Assembly: GCA_018242185.1 (NCBI GenBank)
Contig: JAFECK010000008.1
Span: forward strand, 1 to 43,534
Length of the DNA stretch: 43,534 nt
DNA from: Pseudomonadota bacterium
GTDB lineage: Bacteria; Pseudomonadota; Alphaproteobacteria; Rickettsiales; Midichloriaceae
Direction: 5' to 3'
Position 1 is the stretch's first letter, and each line of letters begins with the position of its first letter. Below the pieces are notes generated by a model. The model did not search any database. It saw nothing but the letters and a program-made list of their open reading frames with translations, and had not been told where the DNA came from. A program made the translations under genes and the position numbers. Below are positions 17,312 through 26,096 of the stretch, one piece after another.

Positions 17312-17851
17312 ATGATCCAACTTTCTACAAACCACACTTCTCCCGTGCCAATCAATTTCCGTATTGCGCCTAGAGACCTCATGGCTAAGAGCATTTTTCT
17401 TCCAATACAAACAATACAGGCATTAAACAAAGCCGCTGATATCCTAAGAAATACAAACCAGGGATGCTATGAAATTGTGTTGACCAGAGGATATGTCAGT
17501 TGGGGCGCATGGCGGTATTTTTATGGAGTACTTGGTAAGGCTATATTTTGCCCTTTATACGGGGATAGTAAAACCGATGCTAAACTACTATTTAGCTCTA
17601 ATGGCCATGATGATGGTTTGAGCGTGGATGTGCAGCTTTATGACGCCACCTTGCAACAAACGATCAAGTTTCTTTCATGGCGCAACATCTTTATATCTCG
17701 GGCCAAAGCGGAAAAACTCCTGGAAAGTAACCGAGACCTGATAGACATACTTGATGCATCAATGAAAGCGGCTGGGTTTATAGCACATCCGGACCCGAGA
17801 GAAAAGCTCCAGAGCCACTATAGGCTGGAGTCCAACGCTAAAAGCCTATAG
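17312..17851 (+). CDS. Peptidase M15-like protein (D-Ala-D-Ala peptidase fold)
   Basis: The 179-residue protein has no signal peptide. It contains TRGYVSWG (about 58-65), like the Arg-containing segment of M15 peptidases, and HDDGLSVD (99-106), which fits the zinc-ligand pattern H-x2-G-x-[AS]-x-D. The second metal motif is normally E-x2-H after AGF. Here AAGF is followed by REKLQSHY with Glu164 and His169, a spacing of five rather than three, so catalysis is uncertain. Related enzymes (VanX, VanY) cleave D-Ala-D-Ala peptides. It stands alone between a tRNA and the decayed gene downstream of gltX. Family assignment is tentative. Confidence 0.5.
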   Translation: MIQLSTNHTSPVPINFRIAPRDLMAKSIFLPIQTIQALNKAADILRNTNQGCYEIVLTRGYVSWGAWRYFYGVLGKAIFCPLYGDSKTDAKLLFSSNGHDDGLSVDVQLYDATLQQTIKFLSWRNIFISRAKAEKLLESNRDLIDILDASMKAAGFIAHPDPREKLQSHYRLESNAKSL

Positions 17852-18215
17852 CCGAACTTATCCACGAGGGCACCTCATCCCGTGTTATATACGCTGGTTT
17901 GTGCTTTGGCTGGTAACGTGTCGTTTACCACTTCAATAAACGTGCTATAAGAAACTACGCTATTCAGCTTTGTGATGGATTCAAGTCAGATCCCGAATGC
18001 TAAGGCGTGCAAACACTGCGGCTCTATTGCAATACTCTCGCCTGGATTAACATCTAGTGCGATGTACCCTGGTACATCATAGTTATGCAGGCAATGCACA
18101 TATGATGATAGCAATTTCACTATATCTAGAGGTATAGCCGTGGTTAGATAGACAATTTCCATCATTGCTTCATTATTAAAATGCTTTTCTATGTGTAGAG
18201 TGAGTGTTAGTTCTA

Positions 18216-18494
18216 CTAGTTCTCGTATGGACTTACCCTTTCTGCACCATATCTTATCCTAGGCACACTAAATGTATTATTCAAAATTATCAGCTTGCCT
18301 GTAGTGTCTATATGAAAGCGCGTGCGTACATTTTGCCTTACTGCGGTGGTTTCTTTAGGGCATAAAAATCTTATAAATACTGCCTCTACAACTGAGCTAA
18401 GAGTAAAATCGCCTGTTATTTCTATACCACCAGGTAGCCATGATATCCGCTGTTTAGCATCCATTTGCTCCCATAGCCAATCTAAAGACTTCAT
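18216..18494 (-). CDS. Hypothetical protein (middle segment of the decayed gene)
   Basis: A 92-codon frame from ATG 18494, beginning MKSLDWLWEQMDAKQRISWL and ending VSPYEN. It starts eight bases after the stop of the preceding small frame. Composition is protein-like (mixed polar and hydrophobic, with conserved-looking WLPGGIEITG), but I recognise nothing. It could be a genuine small protein or a fragment of the longer broken gene described for 17986-18658. Confidence 0.4.
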   Translation of the reverse strand: MKSLDWLWEQMDAKQRISWLPGGIEITGDFTLSSVVEAVFIRFLCPKETTAVRQNVRTRFHIDTTGKLIILNNTFSVPRIRYGAERVSPYEN

Positions 18495-18502
18495 ATTATT
18501 TG

Positions 18503-18658
18503 TCAGTAATGTCCTGGCTCATATCCCAATTTTGCAGTGAGTATCTTGTGCAGCATTCTCTTGTCATTTGCATCATTCGTGTTAAATAGATCGAAGTCTC
18601 TATCCTTAATATCCCAAGGTTTACAACCATGATCTGATGGGCTCTTTGCCCTTTTCAC
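18503..18658 (-). CDS. Small open frame overlapping the gltX stop
   Basis: A 51-codon frame from GTG 18656-18658, sharing GTGA with the gltX stop, to TGA at 18503-18505. It reads as a hydrophilic peptide ending KLGYEPGHY. The overlap suggests translational coupling. It is either a small protein or the N-terminal piece of the frameshifted gene. Confidence 0.35.
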   Translation of the reverse strand: MKRAKSPSDHGCKPWDIKDRDFDLFNTNDANDKRMLHKILTAKLGYEPGHY

Positions 18659-20025
18659 TTTATTCCTTCTTTCATTCGCGACATCACTTCATCATTTCCT
18701 AGTATCACCAGCAGCTCCATGATACTAGGCGAAGCGAAGGTGCCAATCACCGCTGCGCGCAGGGCCTGCATCACTTGAGCTGGCTTACACTGACAGGCAT
18801 GTGCGACCTCCTGCACCATCTGCTGCAATAGCTCCATCTCCCATGCAGGCAGCTGTTGTATAAGCTCTAGCGCTGTACGCAGAATATGCTTCGTTTGCTC
18901 GGCTGCCATGATGTTGGCTGACTGAGTATCTAGCTCAACCTGCCGTTGCTCAAGTATATGTGCGCTTTCTGCCAGCTCTACCAGAGTCGCAGCCCGCGCT
19001 TTTAGTAGGCCTGCAGCTTTGCGTATCCTGCCGCCTAACGCTGATTGTGCATCAATCTTACGTGCGTCGCATATGTAGGCAGCTAGCTCCTCATCAGGCG
19101 TTTGCCTTAAGTAATGTGCATTGGTATGCTTCAATTTATCCCAGTCGAAGCGCGCCGGTGACTTATTTACCGCTGCTACATCAAACAGCTTAATCGCCTC
19201 TTTCCGGTCAATCAACTCCAGGTCTCCATGGCTCCAGCCCAAACGCAGGAGATAGCTGCAGATCGCCTCAGGTAGATAGCCCATAGCCTTGTATTCTCCA
19301 ACCCCTAAAGCGCCATGGCGTTTGGAGAGCTTGCCACCGTCAGGCCCATGTATCAATGGTATATGCGCATATTTAGGTTTCTCCCAGCCCATAGCCTCAT
19401 AGATCTGATTCTGCCTGAAGGTATTGGTGAAATGGTCATCGCCGCGGATAACGTAATTTACGCCCATATCATGGTCATCTACTACCACTGCCAACATATA
19501 AGTCGGCGTACCATCGGCTCGTAGCAGTACCATATCGTCTAGCTCGCTATTTTGCACGCTTACTTCACCATACACCGAATCATGGAGCAGGGAAACACCA
19601 TCTTGGCGCGCTTTTAGTCTAATAACCGGCTTTTGGTCTGTTGGTGCTGTCAGCTCATTATCTCGCCACGGGCTTTGGAACTTCTGATGTGCTGATTGTT
19701 GGCGCATCGCATCTAGCTCTTCTTGAGTGACGTAGCAATAATATGCAGCTCCTTGCTCTACCATCTCCTTAGCCACCTCGGCGTGGCGCGCTTTTCTAGT
19801 GGATTGCAGCACTACATCTCCATCCCAGTTTAGACCAAGCCAACGCATGCCCTCATATATAGCATCAATGGCTGCTTGTGTAGACCTAGCCTTATCAGTA
19901 TCTTCTATACGTAAGTAAAACTTACCGCCGTGGTGCCTGGTATATAACCAGTTAAACAGTGCAGTACGAGCTGAACCTATGTGTAAGAAACCTGTGGGGG
20001 AAGGGGCAAATCTTGTAACCAGCAT
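18655..20025 (-). CDS. gltX: Glutamate--tRNA ligase
   Basis: The 456-residue class I synthetase charges tRNA-Glu (and possibly tRNA-Gln, as many alphaproteobacteria keep two GltX paralogues and the amidotransferase route). It has APSPTGFLHIGSARTALFNW with the HIGH-type motif HIGS, RIEDTD, and KLSKRHG for the KMSKS loop. Length is normal. The start at ATG 20025 has a GAGGTAA ribosome-binding site. infC lies upstream on the same strand across a 154-base gap holding a REP-like repeat. Which of the two alphaproteobacterial GltX types this is cannot be settled from sequence alone. Confidence 0.96.
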   Translation of the reverse strand: MLVTRFAPSPTGFLHIGSARTALFNWLYTRHHGGKFYLRIEDTDKARSTQAAIDAIYEGMRWLGLNWDGDVVLQSTRKARHAEVAKEMVEQGAAYYCYVTQEELDAMRQQSAHQKFQSPWRDNELTAPTDQKPVIRLKARQDGVSLLHDSVYGEVSVQNSELDDMVLLRADGTPTYMLAVVVDDHDMGVNYVIRGDDHFTNTFRQNQIYEAMGWEKPKYAHIPLIHGPDGGKLSKRHGALGVGEYKAMGYLPEAICSYLLRLGWSHGDLELIDRKEAIKLFDVAAVNKSPARFDWDKLKHTNAHYLRQTPDEELAAYICDARKIDAQSALGGRIRKAAGLLKARAATLVELAESAHILEQRQVELDTQSANIMAAEQTKHILRTALELIQQLPAWEMELLQQMVQEVAHACQCKPAQVMQALRAAVIGTFASPSIMELLVILGNDEVMSRMKEGIK

Positions 20026-20110
20026 ATTCAGCTTACCTCAACGCAATGCTACTGTCACAACTGCGTAGGCAGGGGTCCAGTACGACAACGTCGCCCTAGG
20101 TCCAACACAG

Positions 20111-20140
20111 TTCTGAATTTCCGCCTTCGTGGGAATGACA
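20111..20140. repeat. REP-like repeat copy between infC and gltX
   Basis: The sequence TTCTGAATTTCCGCCTTCGT followed by GGGAATGACA matches the CTGGATNCCCGC...GGGAATGA repeat seen at 5792-5822, in the same plus-strand orientation. It sits in the 154-base gap between infC and gltX. Confidence 0.55.
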
Positions 20141-20179
20141 TCTACAGAAGTTAAACATATTCTCATGCAGTATCACCAT

Positions 20180-20713
20180 TTAAACTTTTGGTACTACAAC
20201 CATAAAGATCTGCCGACCTTCAAACTTCGGCTCAACTTCAATTTTGGCGTTTAATTCTAAATCTTTCTTTAGTCGATCCATCAAGGCGATACCTATGTCA
20301 GAATGGGCAATCTCCCTGCCCCTAAACATAAGAGATACCCTCACTTTGTCTCCCTCAGCGATAAACTTATTAGCATTCCGCAGTTTAACCTGATAATCGC
20401 CCTCGGCAATGTTAGGGCGGAGCTTGATTTCCTTTGTCTCCACAACCTTTTGCTTGCGCTTGGCTTCTTGCGCTTTCTTTTGTAGCTCGTATTTATACTT
20501 GCCATAATCCATAATTTTACAAACTGGCGGCGCCGCGTTTGGTGATATCTCAACTAAATCCAAACCGGCGTCTCTCGCCATATTGATAGCGGTGGCTACC
20601 GACGTAACACCCACCATGTCTCCTGCGCTATTTATGAGCCTTATTTCGCGTGCGGTAATATGACCATTCACTCTAATGCTCAATTTCAGATCTTTGCTTA
20701 TATTGTTCTCCAC
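20180..20713 (-). CDS. infC: Translation initiation factor IF-3
   Basis: IF-3 binds the 30S subunit and checks start-codon pairing. The 177-residue protein shows VNGHITAREIRLI, the NAAPPVCKIMDYGKYKYE signature of the N-domain and linker, and the C-domain VSLMFRGREIAH. The frame starts with GTG at 20711-20713 and has no clear Shine-Dalgarno sequence. infC genes commonly use rare starts and are self-regulated through them. It lies 24 bases downstream of thrS as in enterics, but rpmI and rplT do not follow. Confidence 0.95.
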   Translation of the reverse strand: MENNISKDLKLSIRVNGHITAREIRLINSAGDMVGVTSVATAINMARDAGLDLVEISPNAAPPVCKIMDYGKYKYELQKKAQEAKRKQKVVETKEIKLRPNIAEGDYQVKLRNANKFIAEGDKVRVSLMFRGREIAHSDIGIALMDRLKKDLELNAKIEVEPKFEGRQIFMVVVPKV

Positions 20714-20737
20714 AAATTAAGTTATAAAAACATCAGG

Positions 20738-22657
20738 CTAGCATGGAGCCTGTACTATATCTTGTATTGTAGCAAGGAACTCGTGTAATGCAAGTATTTG
20801 CTGGTTCTGGTCCCCTAATTTGCGTACAGAGACTTGTTGTTTATCCCGCTCATTGCGCCCCAATACTAAAATTATAGGTGTTTTGGCTAGTGAGTGCTTT
20901 CGTATTTTATAGTTAATTGTTTCGCTATCTAGATCCAGTATGGCTCGAATTCCCATGCTTTTTAGCTTATTAGCGACTTCTATAGCATAATCGGCTACCT
21001 CATCAGTAATGTTTGTGACCACCACCTGCACCGGCGCCAACCATAGCGGCAAATGCCCTGCGGTGTGCTCAAGCAATACTCCAACAAAGCGCTCTAAGGA
21101 GCCGAATAATGCCCGGTGAATCATTACAGGACGATGACGATTGCCGTCTTCTCCTATATAGACCGCATCAAAGCGTTCTGGTAGGTTGAAATCCACTTGG
21201 ATAGTACCCATCTGCCAATCACGCCCTAGGGCATCTTTAATGGCGAATTCGATTTTCGGACCATAAAAAGCCCCCTCTCCTGGGCTTATTATATAGTCGA
21301 GGCTCATCGCCTTAATGGCCCCTTCTAAGGCTGCCTCTGCCTTATCCCATACCGCGTCACTGCCTATGCGCTTATCAGGTCTGGTAGATAGCTTTACTCT
21401 CACATTATTAAAGCCGAAATCTCTATATATAGTAAGCGCTAATTTACACATCAGCTGGCATTCTTCAGCCACTTGCGCTTCGGTACAAAAGATATGCGCG
21501 TCGTCTTGAGTGAAGGCTCGCACTCGCATTAGGCCGTGTAGGGCGCCAGATGGTTCATATCTATGCACTTTGCCATACTCTGCTACGCGCATAGGCAGAT
21601 CGCGGTAGCTCACTGTACCACAGTTATACACCTGCACGCCGCCAGGGCAGTTCATAGGCTTGATAGCATACATGCGCTCCTCATTACCAGCATTAGCGGA
21701 AAACATGTTCTCGCCAAATTTTTCTGCGTGTCCTGAAGTGACCCAGATAGAATAGTCCATAAGTTCTGGAGTGCTGATTTCTGTATAGTTATAAGCAGCA
21801 CAACGCCTACGCATATAGTTGATCAGATTTTGGAAAATCATCCAGCCTTTGTTATGCCAAAATACTGCGCCTGGAGCTTCTTCTTGAAAATGGAATAAGC
21901 CCATATCTTTACCTATCTTGCGATGGTCGCGCTTTTCTGCCTCTTCTAACATATTAAGGTAATTTTTTAGCTGCTCTTCATTGGCCCATGCGGTGCCATA
22001 TATGCGTTGTAGCATTTGATTGCGGCTATCTCCGCGCCAATAAGCACCGGAAACTTTCATGAGCTTAAATGCTTTGATAAGGCCAGTGGAGGGCCCATGA
22101 GGGCCGCGACACAAGTCTGCAAAATCGCCTTGATAATATATGCTTAGCTCTTCTTGCGCTGGGATATCACGGATTATCTCTACTTTATAAGCCTCTCCTA
22201 GCTTTGTGAAGTAATCAATTGCTTCTTGCCGGCTCATAATCTTGCGAGTAATATTATGGTTAGCCGCTGCTAGCTGCTTCATTTTCGCTTCGATTTTTGC
22301 TAGATCTTCCATGTGGAACGGCTCATCCCGTACGAAATCGTAGTAAAAACCGTTTTCTATGGTTGGGCCTATCGTGACTTGAGTGTTCGGATATAGCTCC
22401 TTTACAGCATGGGCCATCAGATGCGCTGCATCATGGCGTAAGATCTCTAAGCCTTCTGCACTGTTGGTGGTGACTATCTCGACTTTGTCTTGGTTAGCTA
22501 GAGGTAGAGCCAGATCTTGTAGCTTGCCGTTGGCCTTAATAGCGATGGCAGATTTGGCAAGGCTGGTGCTGATAGCTTTCGCTAAGTCCATCCCAGTTGC
22601 TCCGCTTTCCAGTGCTTTGCTGTTGCCATCTGGTAGAATTACGTGTATCTGCGACAT
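20738..22657 (-). CDS. thrS: Threonine--tRNA ligase
   Basis: This 639-residue class II synthetase has the full domain set. An N-terminal TGS domain (about 1-62) begins IHVILPDGNSKALESGATGMD. The editing domain has HDAAHLMAHAV (residues about 74-84) with its His pair. The catalytic core has MNCPGG and RVRAFTQDDAHIFC, and the anticodon-binding domain is C-terminal. Start is ATG 22657 after AGGTGATACT. infC follows closely, so the two are probably one operon. Length and motifs are ordinary. Confidence 0.97.
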   Translation of the reverse strand: MSQIHVILPDGNSKALESGATGMDLAKAISTSLAKSAIAIKANGKLQDLALPLANQDKVEIVTTNSAEGLEILRHDAAHLMAHAVKELYPNTQVTIGPTIENGFYYDFVRDEPFHMEDLAKIEAKMKQLAAANHNITRKIMSRQEAIDYFTKLGEAYKVEIIRDIPAQEELSIYYQGDFADLCRGPHGPSTGLIKAFKLMKVSGAYWRGDSRNQMLQRIYGTAWANEEQLKNYLNMLEEAEKRDHRKIGKDMGLFHFQEEAPGAVFWHNKGWMIFQNLINYMRRRCAAYNYTEISTPELMDYSIWVTSGHAEKFGENMFSANAGNEERMYAIKPMNCPGGVQVYNCGTVSYRDLPMRVAEYGKVHRYEPSGALHGLMRVRAFTQDDAHIFCTEAQVAEECQLMCKLALTIYRDFGFNNVRVKLSTRPDKRIGSDAVWDKAEAALEGAIKAMSLDYIISPGEGAFYGPKIEFAIKDALGRDWQMGTIQVDFNLPERFDAVYIGEDGNRHRPVMIHRALFGSLERFVGVLLEHTAGHLPLWLAPVQVVVTNITDEVADYAIEVANKLKSMGIRAILDLDSETINYKIRKHSLAKTPIILVLGRNERDKQQVSVRKLGDQNQQILALHEFLATIQDIVQAPC

Positions 22658-22810
22658 AGTATCACCTAGTATTGCTTATAAATGTTGAATACGGCGTAAG
22701 TTAGCAGAGAAAGTAGATGCGCGCAAGTGCTCTGCCAAATCTTAAATTCTCACTTGTCATTTTACAAGGCCCAGTATTTTTTATGTAATACTACATATCT
22801 GAGTAAAACT

Positions 22811-24613
22811 CTATGCGTTAATGATCTCAGCTATTTCCAGGCCGGCTATTCCCTCTTGCATAGCTTTTACAATTGGATTGCTCTGAATATTCTGTGCTTC
22901 CTGTTTTTGTATCGTTTGCCTCTGAACTTGAAGGGTATCTTGCCCTATTTTGGCTCCTTGTGGAGATACTTCGATTTGCCAATGAGTCCCCGTAAGCCTA
23001 TTCAGCGTTTCACGTAAGCGTACCGCTAAATCTTTGGGAGCGCTGGCCTCTAAGGCGATTGATATATTGGTACCATCGATCGAAATAGGCCTAATTTCGC
23101 TCACTATATGGTGATATAAAGTCATCTCATTGTTATATAAGCATAAATCTGCTACGTCCTGGATGCTTTGCGGTAATTGTGCCGGCTTTGCTACCTCATT
23201 GCTAAGATTGAAAGTGGCTTGAGCGTTGGCCGTAGAATCAATAACTTCATTGGCTGCAGGCTTTAGGTTGGAAGCCGTGGGTGGATTTTGCGGACTTGAG
23301 GTATCACTAGCTTGACCTGCCAGCAGTGATTCCAGGCTTGGCATAGAGCTATAGTAAGCTAATCTGATGAGGACCATCTCTAGTGCTGCCAAAGGCTTAG
23401 TAGCAGCGCGCACTTCCTCAAAGCCTTTGAGTAACAGCTGCCAGCTTCTCGCTAAGTATGACATTGGTAAAGACTCAGCTAGAGGTTTTGCCAAGCTCAT
23501 CTCACGCTCAGTGGATTGCGGTACGGCGTTGCTGCCCGAGGTTTTTATCCGTGTTAACCTATGCGTCACTTCCAGTAAATCTTCTGCTAACAATACTGGA
23601 TCTGCTCCATCATCATATAGTTCAGCTAACATTTTAATACTCTGGGCGATATCCCCAGTACTCACGCTTGCAAATAATTCATAAACCCGGTGATAGTCGA
23701 CTAATCCTAAAAGTTGGCGCACTGCTTCGCCTGAGAGCCTTTCTCCACCGCAGCTGGCAAGCGCCTGATCCAGAAGCGACAGGCCATCTCGTACTGAGCC
23801 ACCCGCAGCAGAGGCCACTAGGCGAATTGCTTCTGGCTCAGCGCTATAGCCTTCTTTATCCAAAATAGCTTGGTAGCGCGCGGTTAGCTCCTCAATACTT
23901 ACCCTTTTCAAGTCAAATCGCTGACATCTAGAAAGGATGGTCACTGGCACTTTTCTGATCTCTGTGGTGGCTAAAATAAACTTAGTATGTGCAGGTGGCT
24001 CCTCCAGGATCTTTAGCAATGCGTTGAACGCGTTATTAGACAGCATGTGTACCTCGTCTATGATATAGACTTTATAACGGGCAGATATAGGGCTATATTT
24101 CGCGTTTTCTATAATTTCGCGGATATCGTTGACCCCGGTATGACTGGCAGCGTCCATCTCAATTACGTCTGGATGGCGGTCACTGGCAATAGATGTGCAA
24201 TTGGAACATACCCCGCAAGGGTGAATGGTGGGTTGCGTCAAAGCGCCGTCAGCGCCAAGGCAATTGAAGGCGCGCGCTAATATTCTGGCACTGGTGGTTT
24301 TGCCCACCCCTCTGATCCCAGTGAGTAAGAAGGCGTGCGCTACCCTTCCGCTTTCCAATGCATTACTCATGGTGGTGACTAGTACATCTTGGCCGATCAT
24401 ATCCTCGAAGGTTTGCGGCCTGTATTTGCGGGCTAAAACTTTGTAGTGCTGGGGAGGTGGCGTATTTAACGTTGCAGGTTGAACAGAAACACTTAGTTTT
24501 GCAGCAGGCTCGGCGATATCGCCAAAATCCAACTGAGCTGTGCGTTCATCTTGAGCTACATTAGCGTCAGCCCCTTGGCTACCCTCATCCATATCAAACA
24601 ATCCAGACTGCAT
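22811..24613 (-). CDS. dnaX: DNA polymerase III subunit gamma/tau
   Basis: DnaX is the ATPase of the clamp loader. After an unusual N-terminal extension of about 55 residues comes the core: LARKYRPQTFEDMIGQ, Walker A GIRGVGKTT, a Cys cluster (CLGADG... CGVCSNC) for the zinc module, and IIDEVHMLS (Walker B). The protein is 600 residues long with a low-complexity linker and a C-terminal tau-type domain. The extension starts MQSGLFDMD, and QSGLF resembles the beta-clamp-binding pentapeptide. No slippery A-run for a gamma frameshift is evident. ybaB, the usual partner, is elsewhere. Confidence 0.96.
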   Translation of the reverse strand: MQSGLFDMDEGSQGADANVAQDERTAQLDFGDIAEPAAKLSVSVQPATLNTPPPQHYKVLARKYRPQTFEDMIGQDVLVTTMSNALESGRVAHAFLLTGIRGVGKTTSARILARAFNCLGADGALTQPTIHPCGVCSNCTSIASDRHPDVIEMDAASHTGVNDIREIIENAKYSPISARYKVYIIDEVHMLSNNAFNALLKILEEPPAHTKFILATTEIRKVPVTILSRCQRFDLKRVSIEELTARYQAILDKEGYSAEPEAIRLVASAAGGSVRDGLSLLDQALASCGGERLSGEAVRQLLGLVDYHRVYELFASVSTGDIAQSIKMLAELYDDGADPVLLAEDLLEVTHRLTRIKTSGSNAVPQSTEREMSLAKPLAESLPMSYLARSWQLLLKGFEEVRAATKPLAALEMVLIRLAYYSSMPSLESLLAGQASDTSSPQNPPTASNLKPAANEVIDSTANAQATFNLSNEVAKPAQLPQSIQDVADLCLYNNEMTLYHHIVSEIRPISIDGTNISIALEASAPKDLAVRLRETLNRLTGTHWQIEVSPQGAKIGQDTLQVQRQTIQKQEAQNIQSNPIVKAMQEGIAGLEIAEIINA

Positions 24614-24751
24614 AATTTTCCTATATAATTATTTTACCCCACCCGCGCTAGTATTATGCTTAATTCATCTGCGGCTTTCAAGTTCCAAGTTGTAGTTAGT
24701 GATTATTCGATCTCACGTCAGCCTTAATACATGGTATTATCGGCTTTTTTC

Positions 24752-24780
24752 TTGTGTGAAATGCAATAGCATGGTACAAT
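24752..24780 (+). promoter_or_regulatory. Sigma70-type promoter with very short leader
   Basis: TTGTGT (24752-24757), 17 bases, TACAAT (24775-24780). The predicted transcript start is near 24787, only about seven bases before ATG 24794 and about 19 before ATG 24806. No Shine-Dalgarno sequence is visible, so the mRNA may be leaderless. Confidence 0.5.
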
Positions 24781-24793
24781 GCGTTAAAATTTA

Positions 24794-25579
24794 ATGGTTG
24801 CGTATATGTTGAGTAGAAGTGGTAATAAGTGTTTATTTGCTTTGGGGGTGGGGGGAATAGGACTGATAAGTGCTGGTACATTTATTGGGTTAGCTGCTGC
24901 TGGTCATGATGTTGCCGCTATGAGTGTGGGAAGCTCGAAATTGGCTATGGTTGTAGCTATATCTGGTACTGCTTTATTTTTAATATCATTCCTCACAGCT
25001 TATAGGTTAGCGCCGCAAGATAAGCTGAAATTTACGCCTAAAGTGTTAAAACTGAATACCGAATGGTATGGAAGAATCTCCAATATAGGCTATAAGGACA
25101 ATTGGCAAGTTTTAGCAGGTATAATCGGCATTTCAACAGTAATGGCCTATGTTGGTGTGCACCATGGAATTTCTAGTCTGTTTGCCAATATGAGTTTTGG
25201 TCCAAGTATCTCGATACAGGCTATTTCAGGTTTTGCAATTGGAGCAATAATGATGGTCGGTCTCGGTTTAATTGCAATCGGTTGGCGGCGCTTGCCCCGC
25301 GAAGCCTTCGCAGTAGAGGCCATGGCATTTGGAACATTAATTGCAGGTGCAACGGTAGTAGGTCCTATTCTAGCCCATATAATGGGAGACATGGCAACTA
25401 ACAACGCTGAGGCGATAGCCTTGGAAGCTATCATTGCTATTAGCATCGCAAGTCTCTTTTTAGTTGTTGAAGAAGCTGTTAGCTGTGCGCTATCTGCGGG
25501 CATCTTCCCTGAGCATTTGGTTGTGATTGGGGAAGACGGGGTTTCATACCAAAGAATACCAATCACTGAGATAGTTTAA
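24794..25579 (+). CDS. Six-helix membrane protein of unknown function
   Basis: The 261-residue protein has about six hydrophobic segments (roughly residues 13-37, 48-70, 104-122, 141-163, 173-197 and 206-227) and a short soluble tail ending RIPITEIV. Small residues (Gly, Ala) dominate the helices. I recognise no transporter or enzyme motif. The start may be ATG 24794 or ATG 24806 (MLSRSGNK); both lie just after a good promoter and lack a Shine-Dalgarno sequence. It precedes acpP by 216 bases on the same strand but seems separately transcribed. Function is unknown. Confidence 0.75.
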   Translation: MVAYMLSRSGNKCLFALGVGGIGLISAGTFIGLAAAGHDVAAMSVGSSKLAMVVAISGTALFLISFLTAYRLAPQDKLKFTPKVLKLNTEWYGRISNIGYKDNWQVLAGIIGISTVMAYVGVHHGISSLFANMSFGPSISIQAISGFAIGAIMMVGLGLIAIGWRRLPREAFAVEAMAFGTLIAGATVVGPILAHIMGDMATNNAEAIALEAIIAISIASLFLVVEEAVSCALSAGIFPEHLVVIGEDGVSYQRIPITEIV

Positions 25580-25620
25580 TAAGCCGCATAACACCTATTT
25601 TCTCCTATATATATGCTACA

Positions 25621-25637
25621 TGCAGGCACCACCTGCA
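25621..25637. terminator. Small hairpin after the membrane-protein gene
   Basis: TGCAGG (25621-25626) and CCTGCA (25632-25637) form a 6-bp stem with a 5-base loop 40 bases after the stop. No T-run follows, so terminator function is weakly supported. Confidence 0.3.
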
Positions 25638-25795
25638 GCCTAAAGCAAATAAATCTTTTGCATCCGCTTTGTTTGTATGCTAATAAATAGCGCGGTATGT
25701 TTTTATAGCGAGCGAGTTCGCTTGTGGTAGCGTCTTGTTGGTAAGAACTACTTAAGTAAGAACGCTAAATGATTATTAACTAAAAAGGAGTTAGC

Positions 25796-26056
25796 ATGGC
25801 TGTTGATATCACTAAACCTAAACTCGATGACCAAGTTATTGGGATTGTATCAGAACATCTTCGTAGAGAGTCTTCAAAAATCCTTCTAACGTCTCGGTTT
25901 GCTGATGATTTAGGCGCTGATAGTTTGGATAGGGTAGAGTTAATCATGAAGTTTGAAGACAAGTTTGGTATTGAAATTCCTGACGAAGCTGCGGAGAAAA
26001 TTTCCACTATCCAAGACGCGATTTCGTATATCAAAAATCAGCAAGATAAGGCTTAA
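25796..26056 (+). CDS. acpP: Acyl carrier protein
   Basis: The 86-residue acidic protein carries fatty acyl intermediates on phosphopantetheine at Ser43 in the DSL motif of ADDLGADSLDRVEL. A strong ribosome-binding site (AAGGAG) precedes ATG 25796. A short N-terminal extension before the first helix makes it slightly longer than the common 78 residues. fabF follows 40 bases after the stop, the usual arrangement. Confidence 0.97.
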   Translation: MAVDITKPKLDDQVIGIVSEHLRRESSKILLTSRFADDLGADSLDRVELIMKFEDKFGIEIPDEAAEKISTIQDAISYIKNQQDKA

Positions 26057-26096
26057 TTAGCCTGTCTCCATATACCTATAGGAGGTGCTTCAGGCT

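Larger units (their letters stand above)
17986..18658 (-). pseudogene. Probable frameshifted gene of unknown function downstream of gltX
   Basis: Three consecutive minus-strand open segments lie head to tail, each in a different frame: 18503-18658 (51 codons, GTG start), 18216-18494 (92 codons) and an open frame from 18258 to 17986. The third overlaps the end of the second and reads WCRKGKSIRELVELTLTLHI onward to CLHALAFGI. Joined with two frameshifts they would give about 220 residues. No segment is recognised. The GTG overlaps the gltX stop as GTGA, the pattern of a coupled operon partner, which supports former coding. Independent small genes are the alternative. Confidence 0.5.

Noticed and set aside
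22768-22790. Terminator-like hairpin after dnaX (AGTATT/AATACT)
   Set aside because: Short A/T-only stem with a long loop and no following T-run; too weak to call.
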